From Sphaerosporella brunnea (Eukaryota > Ascomycota > Pezizomycetes > Pezizales > Pyronemataceae), in the NCBI GenBank assembly GCA_008704415.1, contig VXIS01000096.1, positions 62,001 to 126,000 of the forward strand: 64,000 bases of DNA, read 5' to 3'. The position numbers and the translations under genes are program-made. Under the pieces are notes generated by a model that saw only the letters and a list, made by a program, of their open reading frames with translations, had not been told where the DNA came from and did not search any database. Shown here piece by piece: positions 23,465-35,264 of the stretch. Within the stretch, counting starts at the first letter, position 1. Every line of letters starts with the position of its first letter.

Positions 23465-24408
23465 TTATTTGGTGGCCTCAGTCACCTTCTTGGCAGCGCT
23501 GTCGGCGGCATTGACGGCGTCTTTCACGGCCTTGGTGGTGCCCTTCTCGGCGAGCTTCTTTTCGCGGCCACCGTAGCTGTGAAGGTGGTCAGTCAGCGAG
23601 AACAGTAACAGGATATTGTGACATGGTGAAGGTAGAGGCCGTCTGCGAGGGAGGCACGTGTTATGCCCTGCAAGACGTGCTGTCGAATACGACATGTATC
23701 CAAAAGAAAGCATAAGGTTTCAGAAGCGGTGGAGCGCGCACAAAACTCCCACAGCTCGCAGACGCCCTGTTGGTGCTTCTCCCTCCGCAGGAAATAATTC
23801 GACGACGGAGGGGCGAAGAGGAAGAAGGAGGAGGAGGGAAAGGTAGGGGGCTGAGAGGGGGATACATACTGCCAGTACTGAACCCAGCGGTATCCTTGCG
23901 CCAGCTGAGCGCACTCGTTGACGAAGTGGCAACCTGTTTGAAGCGTGTTAGATATCTCCTACCACTCTGCTACGCAAGGCTGGGAGGGAGGCAAACCGAA
24001 CAGAAGGTAGTTCCTAGGAGTGACGGCCATCGAGTACCGCATGAACACGGCCGAGTAGACAATCAGCGCCGAGGTCATCTTTCCAGAGATCCTGACCCAT
24101 CACATCGCATCAGCCCATCTGATTCCCGTTCCCAACAGGTCGGTCGGCGGATGCTTACACTTCCGGGTCCTTCTGGGTGATGTCCATCACTGCAGCTATG
24201 GGAATACCGAAGTTAGACGCCGGGCCCCAGAAGTCTGTTCCGAAACCATCTGTATCAGCATTGCGTCCGGCAAGCAGCAGCAGCCCCGTGTCTTGTCTTC
24301 GGGGATGTGTGACGTGGAGGAGCAGGGTAGCGCACGAGTCGAGCAGAAGTAGTCCAGGTACTTGTTGCTCCGGATTTTGGCATTGAGGGCTTTGATAGCG
24401 GCGGCCAT
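23465..24408 (-). CDS. mpc1: Mpc1, mitochondrial pyruvate carrier subunit 1
   Basis: Predicted 139-aa inner-membrane subunit that imports pyruvate as a heterodimer with another Mpc protein. Five exons: 24408-24336, 24234-24159, 24091-23997, 23933-23870 and 23576-23465; all phases close. The product starts [20 protein letters not shown]. It contains the hallmark [62 protein letters not shown] and [10 protein letters not shown]. It ends in a Lys/Ala-rich tail ([13 protein letters not shown]). Introns use GTGCGC, GTAAGC, GTTTGC and GTATGT donors, the first unusually weak. The last intron (293 bp) is the longest. The open frames seen without splicing each cover only part of the protein. Confidence 0.95.
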
Positions 24409-24714
24409 GGCTGATTGTGTGGCGCGGGGGAGTTGCTTCTGGGAGCAGTAAGTGGTAGGAGTCGCAGTGCTGGTTGGCGGGGGTTGCGGTGATGGTGGTG
24501 ATGGTTTGATGCTTTGGGTGGAGGTGCAAACGTCGAGCTTGCTCAAAAGCTTGGTCTGTTGTCTTTTTGCAATTCGGTTCTCGGGGCGGTCGCCTTTGCC
24601 GCCTGCAAAAAAGAGAAATGTTTCTTATGTAGATAGATACATGTACTTACATAAGTACTTACCTCCATTTCTTTTCTTTTCTTCGCCAAAAGTTGCAATT
24701 GCAACCATTTCAGG
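24409..24714. other. mpc1 upstream region
   Basis: Promoter and leader of mpc1, ending at the terminal-repeat element at 24715. Nothing else seen. Confidence 0.5.
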
Positions 24715-25453
24715 TACCGCAAAAACTCGGATAAAAGAGGCCCCCCCAGATTGGGCTAGCGGCACAAAGTTGCCTTATAGGGAATTTAATCTCTCCAAAA
24801 GGAAGTCAGCAAAAACAAAAACCCTCCTTGATAAGCTTAACGCCCCGTTTGGCGACCCGGAAAACCCTCGAGTTTTCGGACGAAAACCATGGTGACCGGA
24901 ACCGAGCCGCCACCACCGTTTGGCGACTCACCTCACAACGACAAAAACTGACGTTTCAACGTGAATTTTCGTCAAAAAACTCGACAAAAAAAAAACAGGT
25001 CCAAGCTATTTTTTTGTGAGTTTTCGCGCGATGCCCAACGCACCCCGTCCACGACCGTGAACACCGCCCGCCCGTCGTCCACCACAACACTAAATCGCGT
25101 ACAAATTCAACGCCCTTTCGAGATAACGCGTTGTACAGTACCAGGTATATCCACTGAAAGCAGAGTCCAATAAAAAGAGTGTGGTTGTTGAGACGTACCA
25201 GTTGTTCACGCCCGCACACTGGGTGCGGCGCACGACTTGGTGTCACCCGATGTTGCCAAACGCCGTTTGCCTACGATTGACGTCGCTTGTGGAATCAATG
25301 GAAATTCTCACATGTGGGAATTCACTGCAGGCGAAAATAACCGAGTTTTTTTTCCTGTCGGGCAGCCAAACGGGGCCTAATAATTTCCATATACGGCAAT
25401 TATATGCCGCTAACCAAATCTGGGGCGTCTCTTTTATCCGAGTTTTTACGATA
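24715..25453. mobile_element. 739-bp non-autonomous TIR element
   Basis: The left end starts TACCGCAAAAACTCGGATAA. The right end, read in reverse complement, starts TATCGTAAAAACTCGGATAA. The two ends align for about 65-70 bp with roughly a dozen mismatches, through a GGTTAGCGGCA-like stretch. Outer TA dinucleotides fit a TA target duplication. Inside are further copies of a CCGTTTGGCGAC-type motif in both orientations (near 24845, 24920 and 25250), so there may be nested termini. No transposase ORF is visible. The terminal 15 bases match the foldback element at 17096. Confidence 0.82.
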
Positions 25454-26207
25454 GCGGGGGAGCTCCAGTTTGCTTTGTGCCCAGGACAGCTCCTCCGAAA
25501 TAATGAAAAGTCCGTCTAAAGTCCGTGCTCGGTCTTCTACGACGTCGCCACGATAGTTACCGCTTGCTAGCTCAAACAATTCAGCGTGTGTGTCAGCTTC
25601 TGGATACGTCATTTTCTACTCTACTTTGCATTGTTTCAGGTAGTAAGTAGGATGAGACCGCCCTGGTCCTAACGATTATATACACGGGAAGAACTCGAGG
25701 TTGGTGTGGAAGTGAGTGACTGTATGGCTGTTACCACCCCAGAGACTGATCACCTAGACGGGTTCCTGGAGCTTTAAAGATAATGAACTCAGTGCCAGCG
25801 GAGCTCCGAGCAGAAAAATTCAACCAGACATGTGGTGAGTGAGTGAGTGAGCGGACATGTAGCTGTGGCCAGGTTTCTTGCACGCAACACGCACTTGTCC
25901 AGTATCAAGCTGCGAGGAAAAAAAGGTGGTTGTAAGAAATACACATCAAGAAAGGAAAAAACTCCTCCCAGCGACGAACAAAAACTCCAACAGGGATCCG
26001 CCGTCCTGATTCCATGCAATCCAACACAAAGAAAAAAGCAGATCATCATGGTCATAAAAAAAAAAAAAACGAACGAAAACGTTAAAGAAAAAACTCATTC
26101 AATCCACGCACAAAAAACGCTAAAAACAGAGGAATAAAGTGATATCCCCAATCCTACCCATGACAAGTACAAAAAAACACACAGAGAAAGGTAAAGCAAA
26201 CGCTTTC
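25454..26207. other. Spacer between TIR element and LRR gene
   Basis: No gene supported. A short GAGT microsatellite lies at about 25835-25851, and A runs lie near 26050. The segment next to 26208 is the 3' flank of the LRR gene. Confidence 0.5.
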
Positions 26208-29200
26208 TCATCTTACAAACTCTCCGCGTAGTGGCTCGGGAGTGTTCAAAACGATTCCTCCTCCTCCTCCTGCGGCACCACCAACTCCTCCTGCAGCATC
26301 TTTACTCCGTCGTGCCATCGTCTTCTTCTCTCGGCCGATCTTGAGGATGTACTCATCGACGCCTCCTTCCTCCTCCATGATTCTCCTCTTGAATTCTTCG
26401 CCATCCAGGCCCTCGACGGCTTGCAGGATACGCTCGCGGTGCGCCTTTCTAGCCGCCACTTCTTCCTCTAGATAATCCTCGATGAGAACGGCATCATCAA
26501 CGGAAGGTGAATCTGTGAAGATCTCCGCCTTCATGTACTGCCCGAGCTTATGCATCTGCCCCTCCTCGTCCTGAAGGTATTTGGAGTGCAGCGAGACCTC
26601 CGAGCCGCGGCGAGAGGGTGGTTGCATGATGTGTGTTGTGCACGGAGAAAGCGGCGAGTCGTCATTCTCGAATTCTTGATCTTCGGAACTGCCATTGGTT
26701 TGGGCGGGGGCGGAGGCCAAGGTGTTGAGTGTAGGGAATTGGGGCGGTTCGCTGATGGTAGGCGGCTGTTTACACTCGGGATATTCTTCTTCGAAGCGAT
26801 GGATAACTCGATACAGCGTTTCATCTAGGAACAATAGACGGCGGTAATGCATCTCATCTGTGTCGTCCGAGTAGCCTTTGTGCAAGGCGGGCTGGATCCG
26901 CGCTTTGATATTCCGGGCTCGCCGCAGGAGGGCTTTGGACATCTCGTTTGCCTTCTCTTGCCCAGCTTCTGAGCCATCGTCGCCGAATGAGGCGAACGAG
27001 CTGCCGGTTTCTGTTCGGGTGAGACTGGGGAAAGTCGATGAAAGTCCGTTATTGGTGCGAGCGCTGTGTGGCTTGTTGCCCAGACACACGCCGAGGGCCT
27101 TGACGACTCCTGTGCCATCAACGACATAGCTATCCTCGTCTTGCCATGTGCCGTCTTCGTCGTATTCGTCATTAGCACGATCTTCCTCTTCCAGATCGCC
27201 AGCACTAACTGGCAGGTCTACAGGGGAGCGCTTCTGCTCGGATCTCTCTCGAGAGACCGCTGCCGTGTCAATGGTCCAGTCCTCTTCCGTGGCCCCCGCC
27301 TCCATGTTGCGCAGGCAATATGAGAGCAGTCTCTTGGAGAGACTGTGGATAACATCGCCAGCATCCGGGCCGGGCTCGTCGACATCAACACGAACGAGTG
27401 TCTTGGACACTTTGACTGCGGCCACGAGTGCAGTATACACCGCGGCACCTTCCTCCATGGACCCCTCACTCATCTTAGTCTGGGTAAGCTGTATCAACGG
27501 ATTGTCTGTGAGCTTGATGAAAGCAAGCTGTTTAACCTCTGGCAGAATCTCGCAGAGGGCAATGGCATGATCCGAGGTCATGAAGGTATTGCTAAGATCG
27601 ATCTTACGCAAGGCTTTCATCTTAGGAAGGAACCGCCGGAGAAGCGTAAGACTGTCTGGCTGCGCAGAGAACAGCAGAGGGTTCCGAGACAAATCAAGCC
27701 ACCGAAAGTGAGGGAGAGTGGCAAGCGCGGGAAGTAAGCTTGACAGTGATCCCGGTGAGAGGTTGCAGTTTGACAAGCTCAACGCACACAGCGGCGACAG
27801 CTCGTTAATGGACGCCGACAAGATGTCAATGTTATCCTACACTCATTAGTCGGCGGAAACACCTGAGTAGAATTGAACAAACCTGAACATTGTTGTTTGA
27901 CAAATCCAGAGCTTCACAGAGCCCTTTGCCTCCGACGTCCGTTCCCTTCATCCAGCGACCAATCATGGCCAGGCCATCGTCTGTAAGCCCGTTTCCTTCC
28001 AGTCCTAGACGTTTCGTCCCACCGGCAACTATGCCCGTCAATACCAACTTCAATTGTCCTGAGCTCATGTTGCAGTAACCCATCACCAATTCTTCCAAGC
28101 CATGTCCACACAGCCTCTCACCTAATGACCTGGCGAAGATACTCGCGACATCACCTGCCAGCGAGTCTTTGGGTGGGCTGTGCCGGCCAAGAGCATGCTG
28201 TTGAGTGGGTAATTGCGGTGGTAGAGTGATTTTGGACAGATCTATAGCTTTCAGAGAATGAGACATGTGCACGAAGCAGCTTATATATCGCCACCCGTCT
28301 CGTCCGATCTTGGGATTTTTCTTCAATGACAGCCTCTCAATGACACCTCGATGGTGCTTTTCTTTTTTATCTTCCGCGGGTTTGGGCTTGTCCGTACTCT
28401 CATCCGGTCCAGGTATTGGCTTGACTGCCGCTAATGCAGAAAGTACTATGCGGACAATCTCATCCGTAAGATCGCAGTCTTCCAGGATCAGACGTTTGAT
28501 GGGAACAAGTGCCAGGAAGTCGGAAAAGGTGACAGCATCGGCCTGTTGAAATTTGTAGCCGGTCAAGTCCACGCTCTGCAATACGGCGACACAATTTTCC
28601 TTCAGCAGCTGTTCTTTTACCTCGGGCAGGATAGGCGTCTCTCGTAACTGGCAGCATTGAGTGTATATTTTCAAGGGATCCGTGGTGGGCTTGGGGTGTG
28701 CTCGGCGATGTGGTTTTGGCGGTTTATCTGTCGTTGAATTCTCATTCGCGGGAACTGGCGATTCGCTAGATCCCTCGTTCCCGGAGCTTGGGGGAGACGT
28801 GCCTTTGCCGGTCTTCTCATCCGCCAGCGGAGCTGCAGAACTGTTCCTTGCTTCACTTCCAGGCTGTGTTTTCTCCTTTGCCTGGCCATCCTCGGTAGGC
28901 GGAGGCCCAGTGTCGGCGCCCGTCCCGTCAAAATTAGTGATTTCCGGTGTTCCATCTTCTTTCAGAAGTTTCAACCGTTCCTTCTCCTTCTCTTTAGCTT
29001 CTCGCCGCTTACGCCGAGCTTCTTTACGGGCTTCGATGTCCTCATGGCATGGCGCAACCTCTACATCCACACAGAATGACACTTTCCGCAACCTATTCCC
29101 ATCCAATCCCGGGATCTCACTACGTTCCCTATGCGAATCCTTGTTCAGGACCATGCGCTCGCACATCCCCACATTTGGCGCAGAGCCTCTCCTTCCGAAC

Positions 29201-29586
29201 GCTTCCCGGGCATTTGTCGCAGACAGCCGCCGCAGTGTAGAAAGCAGGAAACCCGGTGTGGGTGAGCTGTGCGGCTTTGGTGGTTCGGCCGGTGGCGGAT
29301 TTGTGGTTCCGGCCGAATGGGACTCCACAGCTGGCGCCGACGAGAACTTGGACGATATATTTGATAGCCACGACGGTCTCCGAGATGTAGTGTGCGCGCT
29401 GTTCGGCGACGGGGAGGAAGCATGAGAGGGCTGCCCTGTCCCGTTCGCGGAGGAAGGCGAGGACGTCGGCCGTGCGGGTGCAGGCTTAGTGAGATTCTGG
29501 GTGTCTATCGTCACGGACCCTTTGCGTGGCCATGCGTTGTTGTCGACGACAGGTCTCGGCGGGGTATTGGCAGGCGCGCTCGACAT
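26208..29586 (-). CDS. Mhp1-like leucine-rich-repeat protein
   Basis: Predicted protein of about 1110 aa in two exons, 29586-27883 and 27836-26208, joined by a 46-bp intron (GTTTGT..CTAATGAGTGTAG) at phase 0. An earlier in-frame ATG at 29622 would add 12 residues. I chose 29586 because the conserved-looking N-terminus (PPRPVVDNNAWPRKGSVTIDTQ) follows it. The first 270 residues are Ser/Pro-rich with a charged KEARRKRREAKEKEKERLKLL coil. Leucine-rich repeats follow and cross the intron (KRLGLEGNGLTDDGLAMIGRW, CEALDLSNNNVQ, FRWLDLSRNPLL, LRKIDLSNTFMTS). The C-terminus is acidic, then Gly-rich, ending LNTPEPLRGEFVR. Aspergillus annotations label such proteins cell wall biogenesis protein Mhp1. 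That label is from memory and the function is not shown by the sequence. Confidence 0.82.
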
Positions 29587-30928
29587 GGGACTGGTGGAGT
29601 ATTGTCGTGCGGACTCTAGCATTGGGCATTCGCCACGAGTCAGCAACGTTTTTCAGGTGTGTTTTAGTGGTAGCGATGTATTTAAACAAGAAATATCGTC
29701 ACAGCGGCGGCGGTGGAGGTGAAGGTGGTCAAAACAATGACGACTGGAGAAAAGAAAAATCCCGTGTTTGAGTTAGCAGCAGCAACTTGACGGTCACGGA
29801 ACTTTTGCCTAGTTGTGTTGCCCCCTTCTTTCTCAAGCACTGCGGTGAGAGCACGGCGTGTGTGACCGATTGGTGCCGGTACTCAAGGCACTGCTCCAGT
29901 GGCCACCGGCTGCGATGACATCGAGTCTGGCTGGCTCATGCAAACAAACGCCGCCTCTATTGTCTGAAGACAGCAGGCCTTGGGTGGGGGAGGGAGGTGG
30001 GGGGCATTGCATGAGTGGTCCCACATAATGCGACTTTGTTTTCCTCACCTTGACTGCTTTGACCGTTCCCATAGGATATGTGTGAGAAATGCATCCAAGC
30101 AACTGCTGCCCAGGCGGCTGAGTGCAGTAGCCGCTGGTGGCCGGCCGGTGAATTATCTGTATATAAATAGATGCTTTTGCGACTGCACTTCTGTGTATGT
30201 GTATGTAGAAGTATATGGGCGCGTTCTATGTATTTGGAGGCAAATCGTGTGTTCCCTCGATCGCGAGACTGGCCGACTGATGTGCGGCTGGATGCGATGA
30301 GACGAAACGAAGCCTGGAAACAGACAGCCGAAGGTGGCAAGGGTGCAAAACGAAAGCTGGAGTTTCTCTGTGTTGGTGTTGAAGGGATTGCGGGGATATA
30401 AAAATGTGGGGAAGAGGCGCGTGAGCTCGAGTAGGGCTGTCTCTCTCCCCTAGGCTCCTGGAGAGGAGCAACACTGCTATAATTATGGGCGCCGGGCTAT
30501 TGACGTCAGTGCGATGCTTGCAGAGCGGGTCGGTGCCTATTGTAATCCAGATGCCGCAGGGAAGGACATTCGGAAAAGAGAGAGAGAGAACCGCAACAAA
30601 TATTTTTTTCTCACGGGGCGAACAGCAGATGGCTGGGTATTTCGATGATCGGCCGCTTACTGGCCTCTCCGCTTACAGCTCGCCTCCGCAGGCGCCAAGC
30701 GGCTAAGAGCACAGGTGGAAGCCAATATGCGCATGGACGTACCTTGTAGGAAGTATGTACTCACCCACACAAGAAAAAAGCAAAAGGGTTAACAGCAGCT
30801 AGGGATGAACAGGTATAATACCTAGTTTGAATCCTTTGCGATGCCATAGTTAGACAGCCCGCAAGCAGCTTGTGTAAAGTTCGATACACTCGAGTAGCCT
30901 CTTTGAGGGTGGACCGAGGCGTGAATCC

Positions 30929-31077
30929 CTACTTAAGTAGGAGCCTTCCCGTCGCTCTATCATAGCGGCCAAAGATATCCATGTTCTATTGCAACAAAAA
31001 CCTATAGATCCAATGAAAGGAACAGGGGGTGGGGATAGGTAATTGTTCTATTCGACGGGAAGGCTTCCAATAGGTAG
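30929..31077. mobile_element. Possible 149-bp foldback MITE
   Basis: The left part reads CTACTTAAGTAGGAGCCTTC and continues with CCGTCG. The right part in reverse complement reads CTACCTATTGGAAGCCTTCC followed by CGTCG. The inner 16 bases of each arm match well and the outer parts less so. It is non-coding and unrelated in terminal sequence to the other elements here. Confidence 0.5.
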
Positions 31078-32170
31078 CTGCGAGGGTTGAGTCACTGGAT
31101 AGCACTGACGACCTTCAGAGACTCGATGTGAGGTAAGCGTTCTCGATAGCCAGCCAAGCTGGTGGGCTGCTGGATGGCTGCTTCGGCTCCACGACAAGCC
31201 GGGCTGGCCGTTTGGGCCAGCCAAAGCTCAGTGGCCATGGGCTATTTGCGATTGTCACGTGCCAGTGTTAACGTTGCCAGTCTCAAGATATCTCAGTCAA
31301 GCCTACACTACACAAGTGCTGAATTATATATAAGCTCTAGCAACAGGTCCTTGGAAGTAGGGATAGACGTGCTTCACCAGAGAGCACTCGATCCTTCACA
31401 GCCAGCGAGCTGCAGGCTTCGAAGCCGGCCATTCTTATGTCAAGCACTCTCCCGCTAGTCCTCCAATTGACGGGCTACCATGTGCTTTTTGTTTAGCCAG
31501 GACAGTGCAAGACAAAATCGCTGCTTTCACAACCTTCTCCATCTTTCGAGATGAAGTACCAAATATCATAACTGCCTTCGAATTTGTACCTTATACCATC
31601 AAATATCTCCGACACCGGATCATGAAAACGTTACTGTACTCTACTCGTTTCAAGTTTCAACATCAGTCTTTACTGTCTCCAACCATAAAAGCAGCTCACG
31701 AAAACCACCAATATACGTCAACATCGATTATACGAGGCGTCCTTGGGGTTACAGTTAACGTTGCAGTTAACGTTTGAAAAGAGATCTGCGAAGTATACAA
31801 GTCCTTGTGTGTACCTATAGCTGTAGGTTCGTCTCAATTATAGGTAGTACTTATCGCATCACAGGTGACGAGACCCAACCTGTTCACATTCTCAAGCAAC
31901 CATCACATCCCAGCACTCGCCCGACTTTTCACGCAAACTAGAAGAGACCCAACCCCTTCAAACGGCGCTCTTCCCCGCTGTCTCCCCCCAGCGGCGTCCC
32001 TGCATCAAAGGTCAGTCACATCATCACCACGTGTAGCCCTGGTAGGGTCCCTGCAGCACAGCAGTCCCCGAAAATTCTGCCCCTCCCTCCGAGTCGAGAA
32101 CACCTGATCACAAAAGGGTCGAAAGTGCGTGCACCAGACCATTCTCTCGAGATGGGCTCCAAAGCCTGAC

Positions 32171-32205
32171 TACCGCAGAAACTCGGATAAAAGACGGCCG
32201 GGGGA
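32171..32205 (+). mobile_element. Solo terminus of the TACCG-family element
   Basis: Begins TACCGCAGAAACTCGGATAA and continues with AAGACGGCC, closely matching the left end at 24715. A poor candidate partner ends near 32364 (reverse complement TACGCAAAAACCGCGAG), which would make a roughly 194-bp degraded copy. Confidence 0.55.
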
Positions 32206-33078
32206 ATAAGGCGAGAATAAAGGAAAAACTTGATGTACTTATCTATGTACTAGTACAGAAGCCGCGACCCTCGGGCTCCTCACCCAAACAGGCATATTCA
32301 TCGCCCCTGGGGTGCTGCGCTCTTTTATAGACTGCTAGTTTTCCCTTCTCGCGGTTTTTGCGTAACGTATCGCTCGTGGTGCTCTCCACGTCGGAGTCAT
32401 CCTCGTTTGTGCTTGTGTTTTCGCCATCGCTAGGCTTTCGGTCGGGTCAGTCGCTGGTCATACACACTTAAGCAGTCAGTTGCGGCATCATTTAGTTCTT
32501 GGAAGCGTCCTACAGACCGTGACGGTGACGTGAACGAGGCAGCATTTTGTTCTATGCTGGAGCTTGCCAGAGTCGGTGTTGGGCAACACCAGGCTTGAAC
32601 CCTAACCCTTCGACTTGACGAGCTCTACAATCAAGCGCCAGCCGCTTTATCAGATCTCGCTTCCAACGAATGGCAGCAACCGTCCGAATTCCGAGGTGCC
32701 GACGGAGGCTATTGAATACATACTTTGGTTCGCATTTCACGGCCAAGGCCACATATGCTCAAATGGAGACGTGATCTATTTGCACAACCAAGAAAAGGAA
32801 ATGAGAGCAGACCAAAAAAAGAATTGAAAACCCCAGAGCAAACCAAAGGAAAGAAGGCAAACCGCTACCGCTCAGCATTCGTGGAAAAGGGAAACTTTTT
32901 GAAATCCTAAGCGTTTTGCGACCGAGAACAACCCTTTACTCCGCCCCAGATAAATTCCCTTCCTTCAAAAGCCTACCCGATGTAAAGTACAGCAAGATTG
33001 TCGAAGCAAACCCAACCCCATTTTGAAACCCACATTATCTACTTCCCCAACAGCTCTAACCCCTCAAGCGCGATCCGT

Positions 33079-34361
33079 TTATTTGAAGGCCTTGCCGAAG
33101 AGGATGAGCTGAACCTGGTCGTACAGAGACAGCACACCAGCACCAGCAACACCACGGAGGATGTTGGCACCAGCACCCTTAAACAGGGACTTAACACCCT
33201 CGGCCTTGACAATCTCGGAGAAAGCGTGCATGGAGGACTTGTACTTGACGGCCTCACCAGAGGTCTGTGATGCTGCATTAGTATTGCCAGATAGACTCAA
33301 TGGTGGAAAAGACTTACCATCATCATACGACGACGAACGGTGTCAAGAGGGTACGAGGCGATACCCGCACCAGTGGTGACGCACCAACCGAGGAGGAAGG
33401 AGGCCAGGAAGTTGCCCTCAAGCTTGCCGGTAAGGACGACGGGCTTGATGGAGTCGTACATACCGAAGTAGAGACCACGGTAGACGATGATTCCGAGGAC
33501 GGAAGGTCCAAATCCACGGTAAAGACCAGCAATACCGTCGGAAGCCAGGGTCTTCTTGTAGACATCGACGAGACCGTTGAACTGGCGCTCACCACCCTTC
33601 TTGGCAGACTTGTTGTCGTTGGCAAGACGGGTACGGGCGTAGTCCAAGGAGTAGACGAAGAGGAGGGAGGTGGCACCAGCAGCACCTCCGGAGGCCAAGT
33701 TACCAGCCATCCACTTGGCGTATCCATCACGGTCTTTCTTGTATCCGAACATGGCCTTGAACTTGTCGCGGAAAGCGAAGTTCAGAGCCTGGGTGGGGAA
33801 GTAACGGATGACGTTGGCAGTGTTACCACGCCACAGGGAGACGAGACCCTCATCTGCGACGGTGCGCTTGAAGCAGTCTCCGATACCGTTGTACTTGCGG
33901 TCGAGACGTCCCTGCTTGATCATCTCATCCTGCAAAACGATTAGACATGTTTGAAAAGTGGGTAGACGGTGGGGCAACAAACCTGGTTCTGGATGAGGAG
34001 CTTAACACGCTCAATGGGGGCGGCAGCGGTCTTGGAGACGGCGGCGGAGACACCACCCATCATGAAATCAATCATGAAGTTCTGAAGTTACGCCAATCAG
34101 CATTGTGAACCTAAAATTGCTTGAAGCCTCGTTGTATCTGTTCGCCGCAATGATGGATCGGACGACTGAGCAGAACAACGAGGATTGGGTCGAACGCATC
34201 AATCAATCGAAACCAAGCCTCCTGCTTCCGAGCCTCGTAGCAGCTTTTGCGCGAGCGTTGACGACCAACGATCGTCGTCCGTGAAAATTTTTCCTTGGAC
34301 GATGGCGACCACGAGGAAAAAGAGGACGATAGGTACTTACGGACTGCTTCTTGTCACTCAT
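33079..34361 (-). CDS. Mitochondrial ADP/ATP carrier
   Basis: Predicted 305-aa inner-membrane carrier exchanging matrix ATP for cytosolic ADP. Four exons: 34361-34341, 34081-33983, 33929-33318 and 33264-33079, with all phases closing. Exon 1 encodes only MSDKKQS. The three carrier repeats each show the Px[DE]xx[KR] signature ([36 protein letters not shown]). RRRMMM is the diagnostic motif of ADP/ATP carriers. Other conserved parts are [36 protein letters not shown] and [21 protein letters not shown]. Codon use is strongly C-ending, as expected for a highly expressed gene, and the 260-bp first intron is typical of strongly expressed fungal genes. Confidence 0.97.
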
Positions 34362-35061
34362 TTTGGCTGATGTGAGGGGAGATTCGACTGTGGATAAAGG
34401 CCGGTGGTGTAGGGAGCGGATCAACGACTCTTGAAGCGGGTGTGGGGGAGAAGATGGATGATGGGAACAGAGGAAAAAAAGGGAGGGAAAGCGACGCCAG
34501 CGGCAGGGCTTAAAAATGAAGGAGCGGTAGAAAATTGATGGCTTGGCGAAGTTTTCTGTGGCGGCAGCGGGATTGGGGATACAAGTTTAGTGGCTGTCGG
34601 AGAGGGTCGGGTGGAGCCAAGGAAGCGCAATCAGTGGAGCGTTTGGCGGGGGGGAATGGAGGCTCGTTGCATTTTTTGTTCGTGGGTTTTTTATTTAGTT
34701 CAGCCCCTTCTGCCCTCGACGACTCCATTTTCCTTTTCAATTTTCCAGATCCGGACGGAACGGTCAGTATGTTTTCGTCTGGAAACGCTCGCTCACCACC
34801 CGACCACACAAATCAATCATCCGTCTGCCTCTGTCCTCGGTGCAGCCACCTCTCACTCCAGGGCCAATGGGTTGGGGTTGCAGCATGGCAGCTCCGATCC
34901 GGAGCAGCACTAGGAAATTCCGCAACGGACAGCTAAATTTTTTTCCTACCCCTCCATGCATCCGAGGAAGCTGTTGATCAGCCTGGCCCCCGCCTCCAAT
35001 TCCAACCTCTAGTCCTGGAAGACAGCCGAGAAAAGAAAAACATTTTTCTTTCTTTTGGCTG
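34362..35061. other. ADP/ATP carrier promoter region
   Basis: About 700 bp upstream of the carrier, bounded by the foldback element at 35062. No further gene seen. Confidence 0.55.
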
Positions 35062-35209
35062 CAGTCGACTCTCCCTGTAAGAATATTGCATATAAGAATA
35101 ATCTCCCTAAGAATACGGGTGACCACTCTCTCTGTAAGAATTTTCACTTTATAAGAATACGCCCCAGCGGTCCCGACCATATTCTTATGCCGGCAGAGAG
35201 AGTCGACTG
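35062..35209. mobile_element. 148-bp MITE with CAGTCGACTCTC ends
   Basis: The left end reads CAGTCGACTCTCCCTGTAAG. The right end in reverse complement reads CAGTCGACTCTCTCTGCC. Inside are several direct repeats of GTAAGAATA/ATAAGAATA. A TA follows the right end, but the left flank has TG, so a TA target duplication is not intact. CAGT-type ends with TA targets resemble pogo/Fot-like elements. It lies directly beside the truncated 5' end of the rpn9-like pseudogene. Confidence 0.75.
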
Positions 35210-35264
35210 TATCCGGCTGGATATGTAGATGTAGTTCCCAGTTGCCGACAACTGCGTCGCCGTC

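Larger units (their letters stand above)
29623..33078. other. 3.4-kb gene-poor gap with repeat relics
   Basis: No confident protein gene between the start of the LRR gene and the end of the ADP/ATP carrier gene. It holds a probable foldback element at 30929-31077, a stretch rich in AGCC/GGCT inverted words at about 31150-31240 and a solo transposon end at 32171. The longest ORFs start at non-ATG codons or have no recognised similarity. Confidence 0.5.

Noticed and set aside
28661..29425. 254-codon plus-strand ORF opposite the LRR gene
   Set aside because: Antisense shadow of exon 1 of the LRR gene, with no independent support.
32560..32660. tRNA-like minus-strand sequence with GGGTTCAAGCC
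   Set aside because: A T-loop-like and partial D-arm-like string is present, but I could not pair an acceptor stem or a proper anticodon arm.
33300..33944. 214-codon plus-strand ORF opposite the ADP/ATP carrier
   Set aside because: It is the antisense shadow of a highly biased coding exon, and its Val/Thr/Gly-rich translation follows from codon bias on the other strand.
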